Assembly (NCBI GenBank): GCA_902567095.1
Contig: CACFLG010000001.1
Coordinates: 61,994 to 125,993 of the forward strand
DNA: 64,000 bases
Direction of reading: 5' to 3'
Source of the DNA: an uncultured OM182 clade bacterium
Lineage (GTDB): Bacteria; Pseudomonadota; Gammaproteobacteria; Pseudomonadales; Azotimanducaceae
Each line of letters starts with the position of its first letter. Position 1 is the stretch's first letter. Made by a program: the position numbers and the translations under genes. Below are positions 53,954 through 63,697 of the stretch, in pieces. The notes under the pieces were generated by a model. That model saw nothing but the letters and a program-made list of their open reading frames with translations, did not search any database and had not been told where the DNA came from.

Positions 53954-54571
53954 TTAGCCCGTGAGAATTGGATCGAAGGTTAATAATAGGCGTGGACCCT
54001 CCTCGTGGGGCGAGCGATGGACGACACCGCTAAATCCGTCTTGCCATTTTCCTCCCTTAAGTAATGACATATCACCGGGGAGTAACTTACGGATTGTTTT
54101 TCCCTCTTTTAATGGAAGTGTATCCGAATCGGAATCACTAAGTATATCTTGCTGAACGTCGTCGCAGGCAATCCATTCTGTTGATGGACCCCTTACTGTA
54201 ACAAGCATCCGGCAAAAAACATGATCAGCATGAAACTTCGGACACATGAGTCCATGGATAGTGGCAACGCGAACCCTAACTTCCTCACAGTCAAGAAGTT
54301 CACGCAGAATCTTGTTAACGAAATTAATTTCGTTTGCGAGGAATGCTGCCTCTTCTTGTGTTTGCATTACACATTCAAGCTGTCTTAGCGGGGTTTCTTT
54401 GTCCGTCGCCGCCTGTCGCCAGTCAAGCTCTATGACTGCTCTTCTTTTGAACAACCCGTCTGCGAGGGATTCAAGCCTTTCCGAACTAGAACGCGCAACC
54501 GAGACTAACTCGATATTTTCGTCATAGATTTTTTTGAGATCACTGACTCGATCAGTCAATACGTGTTGCAT
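53954..54571 (-). CDS. DUF1826 family protein
   Basis: 'IHGLMCPKFHADHVFCRMLVTVRGPSTEWI', 'FSGVVHRSPHEEGPRLLLTFDP'; next to a COG0523 gene. Confidence 0.82.
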   Translation of the reverse strand: MQHVLTDRVSDLKKIYDENIELVSVARSSSERLESLADGLFKRRAVIELDWRQAATDKETPLRQLECVMQTQEEAAFLANEINFVNKILRELLDCEEVRVRVATIHGLMCPKFHADHVFCRMLVTVRGPSTEWIACDDVQQDILSDSDSDTLPLKEGKTIRKLLPGDMSLLKGGKWQDGFSGVVHRSPHEEGPRLLLTFDPILTG

Positions 54572-54605
54572 CGTCTTGGATTACCTATTTTTTCTTGGAA
54601 TTGAA

Positions 54606-55826
54606 CTAGCTTGCCTCATTATTTTGGTCCCAATCAGGAAAAGGATCCTCTAACTTAATCCAGTAATCTTTCCCTTGAAGAACCTCTTCTTCAGTCAGGA
54701 GGCACTCATCGAGAGTTTTTTTGATACCCCTTTGATCGAGATTCTGGCCGATGAATACAAGTTCTTGGCGCATATCGCCAAAAGGCTCTACCCACAGCTG
54801 ATTAATGGCGTTTAGGGATTCCGAATCCTTTGGCCAGTTGTCTCTCGGCACCGCCATCCAAAACATTCCACCAAAGCCATAGTGAGCAATTCCTCCCGCC
54901 TGACTCCACTGCCCTGCGAAACGAGGTCGGGTTGCTAGCCAGAAATAACCTTTGGAGCGAATCAACTTGCCGAATCGCTCGGTTGTGTGAAGAAACTGAT
55001 AGAATTTTTCAGGATTAAATGGTCGCCGTGCCTCATAAACGAAACTGCCGATACCATATTCCTCAGTTTCCGGAACGTGCTCGCCCCGCATTTCTTTTAG
55101 CCAACCTGGTGCTTTCTGCGCTTCTTCAAAACTGAATTTGCCTGTGTCTAAGACATGACTGACTTGGACTTGGCCATTTTTTATAGGCAATATTTTTGCG
55201 CGAGTATTGAGTGTCTTTAGGATTGCAGTCAATCGGTCGACTTCAGATTTTTTTGCTATATCCGTTTTGCTGATTAATATGACGTCTGCAAACTCGACCT
55301 GTTCTATTAAAAGATCTGTAACACTTCGAGCATCATCCTCTCCAAGCGACTCGCCGGTGTCTTGAAGATCTTTAGCTTCATCGTAATCCTTTAAAAAATT
55401 AATGGCGTCAACGACCGTCACCATGGTGTCGAGCGAGGCTACGTCCGATAGCGAGGCGCCATTCTCATCAGCAAACGTAAAAGTCTCAGCAACGGGCAGG
55501 GGTTCTGAAATTCCAGTGGACTCAATCATCAGGTAGTCGAATCGTTTCTCCTCGGCGAGTTTTGTTACCTCTTCCAAAAGGTCTTCTCTAAGGGTGCAAC
55601 AGATGCAACCATTGCTCATCTCTACTAGCTTTTCTTCGCTTCGGTTTAAAGAAACCTCATTTTGAACGATCGCAGAATCAATATTGATCTCGCTCATATC
55701 ATTAACGATAACCGCGACCTTTTTGCCTTCCCGATTGTTTAGGATGTGACTCAGAACAGTTGTTTTGCCTGCTCCGAGGAAACCCGATAAAACAGTAACA
55801 GGAAGTTTGTGTGCTGGACTTTGCAT
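54606..55826 (-). CDS. COG0523/CobW family GTP-binding zinc metallochaperone
   Basis: '[18 protein letters not shown]', '[18 protein letters not shown]', '[16 protein letters not shown]', C-terminal '[13 protein letters not shown]'. Confidence 0.94.
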   Translation of the reverse strand: MQSPAHKLPVTVLSGFLGAGKTTVLSHILNNREGKKVAVIVNDMSEINIDSAIVQNEVSLNRSEEKLVEMSNGCICCTLREDLLEEVTKLAEEKRFDYLMIESTGISEPLPVAETFTFADENGASLSDVASLDTMVTVVDAINFLKDYDEAKDLQDTGESLGEDDARSVTDLLIEQVEFADVILISKTDIAKKSEVDRLTAILKTLNTRAKILPIKNGQVQVSHVLDTGKFSFEEAQKAPGWLKEMRGEHVPETEEYGIGSFVYEARRPFNPEKFYQFLHTTERFGKLIRSKGYFWLATRPRFAGQWSQAGGIAHYGFGGMFWMAVPRDNWPKDSESLNAINQLWVEPFGDMRQELVFIGQNLDQRGIKKTLDECLLTEEEVLQGKDYWIKLEDPFPDWDQNNEAS

Positions 55827-55860
55827 TGATCAACCCTCACCTTAGGTTTCTTATCAGGGG

Positions 55861-55876
55861 TATGATACAACATATC
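55861..55876 (-). promoter_or_regulatory. Putative Zur box upstream of COG0523 gene
   Basis: Reverse complement GATATGTTGTATCATA matches 50240-50255 at 14 of 16 positions; contains TGATA-CAACA-TATCA dyad. Confidence 0.6.
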
Positions 55877-56060
55877 AAAAAGATCGGGTGTTTTGAAGTG
55901 GATTTTGACTAGTGTGAGGTTTGACTATGAAAAAAGTGGGCGCAGAGGGTTGACCCTTTTTTTTTTAATTTCTAGTGAGCATAGGCTATTACTGCTTATT
56001 TCGTGCTTGTTTGAAGGGAGGTTAGAAACACATAACGAAAATTTATCCTCGCTAAGTCTC

Positions 56061-56414
56061 TTAAGTTTTCGCCGGGGCGTTCATATAATCCTTATAATAG
56101 GTGAGCAGTCCATCTTTTACGCGGTATAAACCGCACCCCTCGAGCTCGCCTGCTGGCGTTTGTGCAGTCCACTGTGCCCAAGCAACCTCGTTGTCTCCAG
56201 CGATTTCTCTGGCTACAAAACTTGTGCCGGAGGAGGCCGTTTCTTCGTTCATTTTTTTCATGAATTCTGCGATCGCCGCTTTCCCTTCGAATGTCCCGAA
56301 AAAAGGATCGACGAGTACAGCGTCTTCCGAGAATAGGTCTACTACTTTGGTGTAATCCCCTCCATCCTGAATCCCCCAAAACTGCTCGATAACTTCTTTA
56401 GCTCTTCCCATCAA
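56061..56414 (-). CDS. SnoaL/NTF2-like protein
   Basis: 'MGRAKEVIEQFWGIQDGGDYTKVVDLFSEDAVLVDPFFGTFEGKAAIAEFM'. Start at internal Met preferred over 56474. Confidence 0.82.
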   Translation of the reverse strand: MMGRAKEVIEQFWGIQDGGDYTKVVDLFSEDAVLVDPFFGTFEGKAAIAEFMKKMNEETASSGTSFVAREIAGDNEVAWAQWTAQTPAGELEGCGLYRVKDGLLTYYKDYMNAPAKT

Positions 56415-56667
56415 TAGATTCCTCTTTATGCATATATCTAATTCAGAATAACTTATGCCTGTATTGAGAACCACTCAAGTTCATTTAGTCCCATGGCAGA
56501 ACGGCTATAGTTTTAAGTAGAGGTCTTGCTTTTTGAAAAAACACAACTGGTTCTAATGGCGGGGCAGCTAACGTCTCGAATGTAATACATTTCGACTGTA
56601 ATGCCGTTCTGTAGACCATGCAGAATCAAGCGTTATTACCCATGCCTCTCGAGAGAGAGCGGATAAT

Positions 56668-56898
56668 TCATTTGATTGGCTTTAGCTTCTTTTGAGGTTC
56701 TTCTGAAATATTTTCTTTCTTCTGATGATCTTTATTCATTTTAGCGACGGCCTTGGTTACGTGCTCGCTAGTAATCTTCGCGTACTTCCATGAGCCGTAT
56801 AGGTTATCCATATCCACCTTAGGGCTATCGGGGTCCTGTTTCTTTTCCGTCACTGTTGCACGTTCCTCTTTGGTTTTACTCCCGCGCGTCGGGTTCAA
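56668..56898 (-). CDS. Small Lys/Glu-rich hypothetical protein
   Basis: 76-aa ORF, no recognised motif. Confidence 0.4.
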   Translation of the reverse strand: MNPTRGSKTKEERATVTEKKQDPDSPKVDMDNLYGSWKYAKITSEHVTKAVAKMNKDHQKKENISEEPQKKLKPIK

Positions 56899-56919
56899 TA
56901 ATCTAAAGTAATCATTGAA

Positions 56920-57099
56920 TCAATCGCAGGAATGGCAGCGTTCCAATTTGAAGATCTCAATCTCTTGCTCTTCCATCTCGATGGCATAGTCAATTAAGCA
57001 ACGGATTGCTTTTCCCATATCAGGCAGATCGTATTTTTCTGTAATGCCTGCGAGATAGTCTTTTTGAAAGTCCTTTAATTCAATATCGTATTCTTGTCT
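56920..57099 (-). CDS. Small hypothetical protein with C-terminal CxxC
   Basis: MRQEYDIELKDFQKDYLAGITEKYDLPDMGKAIRCLIDYAIEMEEQEIEIFKLERCHSCD; coherent helical composition. Confidence 0.6.
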   Translation of the reverse strand, partial: RQEYDIELKDFQKDYLAGITEKYDLPDMGKAIRCLIDYAIEMEEQEIEIFKLERCHSCD

Positions 57100-57322
57100 C
57101 ATAAATTTTCCCGCGCACGTCAAAATGTATATGTCATTAACTTAATACTAATTTAACTAAGAAACAATTGAGCGTTAAGCTGCTTAGCCCTAAAGCTTGA
57201 GGTGTGATGCTAGAGAAGGAATCTAGGTTTTCACTTTTCGCCTACGAGAAGATAGATCGGATTTCGTTAACATGAATGGTTGTTTTGGCCTCACCCAAAT
57301 GAAAATTAAACAATCTCGACGC

Positions 57323-57952
57323 CTAGCGCAATCCCTCTGGCTCTCCCGCTCCGAGACGAATTTTTTTTGGTTTTGGCCTGGGACTGCTAAAAGCTGCGTA
57401 GGAATGGTTAACTTCGCTGTGATGTTGCTCGTCTGCTCTCACCCTGATTATCAGATCGGACAATCGGGCGCCGGTGCCCATACCATAATAGTCGATCGCG
57501 AGTTTTGGTGCAGGCACGTTCTCTACGTGTCCACGTTCTACCAGCGCTAAATAATCTGTATAACTTTTCACGGCTTCTTCTTCGAAAAGGGCTACCATTT
57601 TGTGCGCTGTCTTGTAATCCACAACGTACAGGACGAAATAAAAAGCCATAAAGAAAAACTGTGCAATCAAAACTAAATATCTCTCCAGCAAATTAGGCTG
57701 AGCTATTTCAATAAAGAACATGAGATGCATCCGCTCGTTTTCCGCCTCAGCAAGCATCTCCCTGATTTCTGGGCCATATCCTGTCTTCATTTTCCTGAGG
57801 CTCTTCATGTGCAGCAACATCCCGGCTACGATTCCAGGAACCCCAGCTATAGTTTCTAACACTACGGCTCTGTGCCCGTAGCGTTTAGCGAAAAAGGTGT
57901 CAGCAAAGAATCTAAAAAAACTTGTTAAGGACTTTGCAATAAAAAATCTCAT
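57323..57952 (-). CDS. aox: Alternative oxidase (AOX, di-iron ubiquinol oxidase)
   Basis: 'LETIAGVPGIVAGMLLHMKSLR', 'LAEAENERMHLMFFIE', 'LFEEEAVKSYTDYL', 'RADEQHHSEVNH' carry the conserved di-iron Glu/His ligands. Confidence 0.93.
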   Translation of the reverse strand: MRFFIAKSLTSFFRFFADTFFAKRYGHRAVVLETIAGVPGIVAGMLLHMKSLRKMKTGYGPEIREMLAEAENERMHLMFFIEIAQPNLLERYLVLIAQFFFMAFYFVLYVVDYKTAHKMVALFEEEAVKSYTDYLALVERGHVENVPAPKLAIDYYGMGTGARLSDLIIRVRADEQHHSEVNHSYAAFSSPRPKPKKIRLGAGEPEGLR

Positions 57953-58183
57953 TGCTGTACGACGCTCTGTTTAAATTAATTCTCATCGGCTAAAGATACG
58001 ATGGGGTTCAGGGATTGGATTATTGTTGGAGGTTGAGCATCTGGTGAACAAACTTATGAGTTACATTAGAGAGTCGAGAGCTCCCTGAAAGACTAAAGAT
58101 AGTTGGGTATGTTAAGTCCCGCAAATCTGACGCAAGATCACGTTGCTGTATAGAATCCAACAAGACATAGGAAAAGACAAAGA

Positions 58184-59183
58184 ATGAAAAATACAGATAC
58201 CTTAGATTTCACTGGACAGGTCGCGATTATCACTGGAGCCGGGAGGGGCCTAGGACGGCAGCATGCTCTTCTTCTGGCTTCGAGAGGATGCAAGGTTTTA
58301 ATAAACGATCTGGGGGGGGGCTTCTGACGGCAGGGGTGGTGTTGAGTCAAAAGTGGCTGACGCTGTAGTCGAAGAAATTAAAGCTGCAGGGGGAGAGGCG
58401 ACAGCCAACTACGAATCCGTTGAGCAAGGCGAGTTGATCGTGGCGGCTGCGATCGAGGCTTATGGTCGAGCTGATATTGTCGTGAATAACGCCGGGATAT
58501 TAACGCCTGAGGTTTGGTCTGAGCTAACTTTAGAATCATGGCAGCGCACTATCGATATAAATTTAACGGGTGTTTTCAGTGTTATGAAAGCTGTGTGGCC
58601 AATCTTCGTTAAGCAAGAATATGGACGCTCGATTATGACATGTTCTCCAGCCATGTACGGCGCTGGAGTAGCCGCCTACGCTGCAAGCAAAGCTGGCCTT
58701 ATCGGCCTCGCGAATTCTCTGCAGTTTGAAGCTCTTAAGCTAAAATTAGATATAAAGTGCAACATACTGATTCCACAAGCAGATACGAGAATGACTCAGG
58801 ACTTCGCTACGTCTGTTAATCAGCGCCGAGAAGAGCAAGGTAAGTCGGTTGGTCCCAGTGCTCCGAAGGCACTCACAGATAGACTCTCCCCAGACAAGGT
58901 TTCAGCGATGGTAGCCTGGCTGGCTCACCCAAATTGCCAAGCTAAGGCAAACATTTACGAAGCAGGAGGTGGATACTTTGCTCGCTTAAATTGGGCGAGA
59001 TCTAAACCTTTATTTGCCGTTGAGAAAGAAGATATTTATAAGGCACCTAAACCAGAGGACATAAGAGACGGCAAAGAAACTCTCGCCGATTTCAAAAACG
59101 GCGACATGCCAAACTCGGGTGATGGCACCATGGGCGGACCATCTGCTTTAGAGCAGGTTCTTAATCACTTAAAGTTGGTTTAG
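58184..59183 (+). CDS. SDR (17-beta-HSD4/MFE-2-like), frameshifted at G9 tract 58312-58320
   Basis: 5' part MKNTDTLDFTGQVAIITGAGRGLGRQHALLLASRGCKVLINDLGG; with 8 G it continues ASDGRGGVESKVADAVVEEIKAAGGEATANYESV... into ORF 58353..59183. Restored length 332 aa. Confidence 0.87.
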
Positions 59184-59294
59184 CTGAGCTTTGAGAAGCA
59201 ATCTCTAAAGATCAAAAAGAAAAAGCGGGGGCTCATTGGTCAAAAGACTATGCTTTAGTAACTTTATGAGATACAAAAGTGCTGAGGATTCTTT

Positions 59295-60257
59295 ATGTCG
59301 TATTTGGAGACACAAAAGCTTTTAGAGAGCAAGATATTTCTTGAGGATACCGATGCGCCGCTTCCGGAAGCTCTTAACCAAAAAACACGCTACGCTTTTT
59401 TCTCTGCTCTCGCCAAGGGAGGTAAGTCCGTTATCACGTCATGCAGGGATCTGCACCTCGGAAGAACGGTCTGCTATAAAACGTTGCGTTCTGAATTTCA
59501 AAATAACCCCATAGAGAAAAAACGCTTACTTCGCGAGGCTCGAATCTCAGCATTGCTTCAGCATCCAAACACCATACCAACATACGAAATTGGACGGGAC
59601 AATCAAGGTAATTACTTTTTTACAATGAAGTTAGTGCGTGGTTATACGCTGAGAGAATTACTCAATTATCGGGAAAGGTATGACCTTTCCCAACTCCTCG
59701 GTGTTGTTATTCAGATTGCTAACGCCCTAGCTTATGCCCATTCTGCAGGTGTGCTGCACAGAGACGTTAAACCAGATAATATTCTCGTTGGTCCCTACGG
59801 AGAGGTGCTTTTGTTAGATTGGGGAATGGCGAAGGTTTGGTCTAAAAGCCCTAACAGCCTTTCTGAGGAAAACGAGACAAATGAAGTAGATGGTCTGGTC
59901 AACATGACCGGGGAGGGAAAACTTCAAGGCACGGTTATGTATATGTCCCCTGAACAAATTGATCGTGACGTGAATATTGGTTTTCAAGCTGACATATATA
60001 GCCTAGGCGCTGTGCTTTACGAGGTTTTAACTGGGGAGACGCCTTTTAAGGGGAAAATTGTTAGAGAATTACTTGATGATATTCGATTCAGAAATCCAGA
60101 TGATCCAAAGGCTGTTGGAAGAGGGGCGGTGGCCTCCGATTTAATTGCTGACCTAACAATGCGGTGTCTCAAGAAAAAACCGTTAGAGCGCCCGAAGTCT
60201 CTTGACGAAATCATAAGAACTTTGAAAGAGGATCAGCCAATGGTTGCTCAGTCTTGA
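59295..60257 (+). CDS. Ser/Thr protein kinase (Hanks type)
   Basis: 'HRDVKPDNILVGPYGEVLLLDWGMAKV', 'GTVMYMSPEQI', 'ADIYSLGAVLYEVLTGETPF'. Confidence 0.95.
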   Translation: MSYLETQKLLESKIFLEDTDAPLPEALNQKTRYAFFSALAKGGKSVITSCRDLHLGRTVCYKTLRSEFQNNPIEKKRLLREARISALLQHPNTIPTYEIGRDNQGNYFFTMKLVRGYTLRELLNYRERYDLSQLLGVVIQIANALAYAHSAGVLHRDVKPDNILVGPYGEVLLLDWGMAKVWSKSPNSLSEENETNEVDGLVNMTGEGKLQGTVMYMSPEQIDRDVNIGFQADIYSLGAVLYEVLTGETPFKGKIVRELLDDIRFRNPDDPKAVGRGAVASDLIADLTMRCLKKKPLERPKSLDEIIRTLKEDQPMVAQS

Positions 60258-60310
60258 GAAGTAATAAGCACAAGACCCTTTAGCCGTTAAATTTTTTCGG
60301 GGAGCCTCCC

Positions 60311-61108
60311 TTGCCGCCAATAAATACGGACCACCTAAAAGATATTGAAAACCAATTAGCTGCGTCAAGAACCCTAGAAAAATATCAATTTTCTTCCTGT
60401 TCGAGGACCCACATTGGTTTGGTGCGCAAAAAAAACGAAGACGCTCTTTATGTCGATGAACAGCAGGGTCTTTGGCTTGTAGCTGACGGAATAGGAGGGA
60501 TAAAAGACGGCGATCTAGCTAGCTCAGCTGTCGTAGACAACTTAAGAAGTTTTAAACGGCTAGAGACTTTGAGCGAGAGTATTAGAGACATTGAGGCAAG
60601 GTTTCGTCTCGCGAATATAGCGTGCAGAGTAATGTTCGAAAAACGAGTAATAGGAAGCACAGTCGCTGCAATGCTTAATTTTGAGTCCATTGTTGTTTTC
60701 CTTTGGGCGGGTGATAGCAGAATATATCGCTTTAGGGGCGGTTCTTTGACGCTAATGACCACCGACCACAATCTTGCGCAAGAGCGAGTAAGGCGGGGCG
60801 AAATCTCTCAGGATAAGGCTCAGTTGCTTTCAACAGCAAACATTTTAACGAGAGCAATCGGTGTTCATCAAAATCTCAGGGTTGATATGGACTTTGCGCC
60901 CCTTGAGCCTCACGACCGCTATTTAATATGCACAGACGGACTCTACAAAGAGTTAACATTACCGGACATAGCGAAATCATTGAAAAATCAAACGATTGAA
61001 TTAGCTCTCGAAGAATTGACCGATGAAGCCTTGAGAAAAGGCGCAAAGGATAATCTTTCTGCGGTTATTATCGAAGTCAGCTCAATTAAAATTGACAATA
61101 CTGTCTAA
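60311..61108 (+). CDS. PP2C family Ser/Thr protein phosphatase
   Basis: 'GLVRKKNEDALYVDEQQGLWLVADGIGG', 'WAGDSRIYRFRGGSL', 'TRAIG', 'DNLSAVIIEV'. Confidence 0.93.
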   Translation: MPPINTDHLKDIENQLAASRTLEKYQFSSCSRTHIGLVRKKNEDALYVDEQQGLWLVADGIGGIKDGDLASSAVVDNLRSFKRLETLSESIRDIEARFRLANIACRVMFEKRVIGSTVAAMLNFESIVVFLWAGDSRIYRFRGGSLTLMTTDHNLAQERVRRGEISQDKAQLLSTANILTRAIGVHQNLRVDMDFAPLEPHDRYLICTDGLYKELTLPDIAKSLKNQTIELALEELTDEALRKGAKDNLSAVIIEVSSIKIDNTV

Positions 61109-61175
61109 TTAGTCGCTTTATTTCGAGTTTTTCTATCTGGACTTACGATCCAGAATCTTATTTTAGTAATTAGAA

Positions 61176-61478
61176 TTAGCAGGGTTCATGGCAAAGCCAG
61201 CAAAAATCGAATGTCGGCGGGTTAGTTTCTTGACAGGAATTACATATCCATTCAGCTCTCTCGGGCTGCTTTAGTATTTCGTTGATTCGCTTAGAGGCGC
61301 CGGGGGCTTTGTCATCGCGTATCACCCACAGCTCTACCCAGGTCTCACCAGGAGCTATTTCTCCTGTTGCTCCGCCCAAAATGTCATTCCGAATCTCTGT
61401 TTCTATTCCGAGTTCGTTTAACGCGCTGGACATGCTGCAAAGCACGATGGGGTTAGGGTGAGAATATACTAGCTTCAT
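61176..61478 (-). CDS. DUF2007-like protein with C-terminal zinc ribbon
   Basis: 'MKLVYSHPNPIVLCSMSSALNELGIETEIRNDILGGATGEI', 'WICNSCQETNPPTFDFCWLCHEPC'. Confidence 0.82.
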   Translation of the reverse strand: MKLVYSHPNPIVLCSMSSALNELGIETEIRNDILGGATGEIAPGETWVELWVIRDDKAPGASKRINEILKQPERAEWICNSCQETNPPTFDFCWLCHEPC

Positions 61479-61607
61479 AAAAGTTTAGAGGGCCTTGATT
61501 TCCTCATCTAAATTGTTGCAATGCCATTCCAGAAGGTCCCTTTCAGGAGATTGTTTAGGGTTCTCTTGAAAATTTAAAAGCATTGAGAAATAAGGTATTG
61601 GATGATC

Positions 61608-62378
61608 TTATGCCGCCGTAAAGCCTCCGTCAGAGAGAAACACAGCTCCTGAACAGTTCGCTGATTCATCGGATCCGAGGAAGAGTGCCAGATTTGCAAT
61701 GTCTTCGTTCGTTGAATATTTCTGCATTGGAATCATCTGAGAGATAATATTCTGTCTTAACGCCTCTGGATCACTTGGGTTTAATTGCTCTTCTAAAGAT
61801 CTCATCATTCTATTGTCCACGGGGCCTGGAGCTAGCGCGTTTACTCGCACGTTGTATTGACCATTTTCAATACATGCTGTTTTTACCATTCCATTTACAG
61901 CATGTTTGCTTGCGATATAGGACAGTTGGCCATTAAACCCTACCACCCCGCCGCCTGATGAAACCGCGATGAAGGAACCACTTCTTTGTTTTTGCATCAA
62001 TGGTATCGAATGCTTCATGTAAAGCCAGATACCTACAACATTCACGGATAGAAATTCGTTGAACTCATCTACGGTAAACTCCGTCAGAGGTTTAACGACC
62101 CCCTCCGTGCCTGCGTTAGCCAATACAATATCTAGTGAACCAAACTGGTCATTAGCAAAATGTACCGCATTTCGAATTTCCTTCTCATCCTTGGAATTAG
62201 CAACGATCGTTCTCAGCTTTGATTTGTCGTCAAAAGATTCTATTAAATCTTGAAGTTTATTTTCTGACCTTCCAACCATTACGATGTTAGCGCCCTCTGA
62301 GTGATAAAGTTTACAGGTTGCAGTTCCAATAGCACCGGTTGCGCCAGATATAACCGCTGTTTTGTTCTCTAGTCTCAT
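61608..62378 (-). CDS. Short-chain dehydrogenase/reductase
   Basis: 'VISGATGAIGTATC', 'LANAGTEG', 'YIASKHAVNGMVK'. Confidence 0.94.
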   Translation of the reverse strand: MRLENKTAVISGATGAIGTATCKLYHSEGANIVMVGRSENKLQDLIESFDDKSKLRTIVANSKDEKEIRNAVHFANDQFGSLDIVLANAGTEGVVKPLTEFTVDEFNEFLSVNVVGIWLYMKHSIPLMQKQRSGSFIAVSSGGGVVGFNGQLSYIASKHAVNGMVKTACIENGQYNVRVNALAPGPVDNRMMRSLEEQLNPSDPEALRQNIISQMIPMQKYSTNEDIANLALFLGSDESANCSGAVFLSDGGFTAA

Positions 62379-62680
62379 ATCTGAATATCTACTCGGTTTT
62401 TTTTCAGTTTATTTCTAACATAACAGACTATTAGACGCCTTGTTTGATCTTTTTTCTAGAGATAAAGAGAAATGATCTCGTTTCGCCTAGACATAAAAAC
62501 ACGGACGAAAGCTATAGAAAATGGGTTTCATCAATTCGAAAACGAAAACTTCAAAAAGGGCGATTTCCGGAAATTAGATAATCTAAGAGAATTAGAAAAT
62601 GACAAACAAACGGCTTTCAGGGTAGGTAAAAGATAATATAAAATAGTAACTTCCCACGAACTTTTCAAGGATAACGCCTC

Positions 62681-63511
62681 TTGCTCAGTGAAAGCCAAGT
62701 GTCAGAATTCCATAATAATGGATCGCTGATATTAGAAAATTTCAAATCAGATGAAGAGCTTGAATCTCTTCGCACAGCTACGATGAATTTGATCTCTGAT
62801 TTTGATTTAACCTCGCATACAGAGATCTTCCGTGATAGCTCCGGCCGCGATGCGACTGAGTACTTCCTATCATCTGGGGACAAGATATCGTATTTTTTTG
62901 AATCCGGGGCCTTCGGAGAAGATGGGCTGTTAAAACTCAAACCAGAACAATGCATAAATAAACTGGGGCACGCAATGCATGACTTGCACCCAGTCTTCGA
63001 TAAATTTTCCAGAGATCCTAGGCTTGAAGAAATCTCTCGTGATATTGGCGTAACGGAGCCAGAAATCTGGCAGTCGATGTATATATTCAAGCAGCCACGG
63101 ATTGGTGATCAAGTCGATTGGCATCAAGACGCAACTTTCTTTACAACTCGGCCGAACACAGTTAAAGCCTTTTGGTTCGCCGTTGATGACGCTACTCAAG
63201 AAAATGGTTGCCTGTGGGTTGCGAAAAAGTGCTCTCAACTTCGACAACAATTTATCGTAGAAAATGCCCAATCGTCTATGAAATCGCTTGATGATGAGCC
63301 GTGGCCAGAGTTAGAGGACGCAATTCCGCTCGAGGTCTCAGCAGGATCACTTATTGTCTTCGACGGGCTTTTGCCACACTTCAGCTCGCCAAACACGAGT
63401 AACTTTTCACGTCACGCTTATACCTTGCACGTTGTAGACGGAGAATCCGAATACTCAAAACAAAATTGGCTTCAGCGCAAAGCCAGTTTCCCAGTCCGAG
63501 GATTTCGCTAA
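62681..63511 (+). CDS. Phytanoyl-CoA dioxygenase (PhyH) family protein
   Basis: 'QVDWHQDATFFTTRPNTVKAFWFAVDDATQENGCLWV', 'GSLIVFDGLLPHFSSPNTS'. Confidence 0.93.
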   Translation: MLSESQVSEFHNNGSLILENFKSDEELESLRTATMNLISDFDLTSHTEIFRDSSGRDATEYFLSSGDKISYFFESGAFGEDGLLKLKPEQCINKLGHAMHDLHPVFDKFSRDPRLEEISRDIGVTEPEIWQSMYIFKQPRIGDQVDWHQDATFFTTRPNTVKAFWFAVDDATQENGCLWVAKKCSQLRQQFIVENAQSSMKSLDDEPWPELEDAIPLEVSAGSLIVFDGLLPHFSSPNTSNFSRHAYTLHVVDGESEYSKQNWLQRKASFPVRGFR

Positions 63512-63697
63512 TTCAAAACGGGTTGGAAAGAGTTGAAGAAAGTCGGGGCCTCACCATAATTTGTTAAGTTTTTGGATAAGTTAATTGTCGAGGGAATAGT
63601 CTTTTTGAGAAGAAAAAGATTCTCGTTCTAATTATGCATTTGCCATGTTTTGTCTGTCTGGTATAGTTCGCTTCTTCGGAACAATCAAGAATATGAA

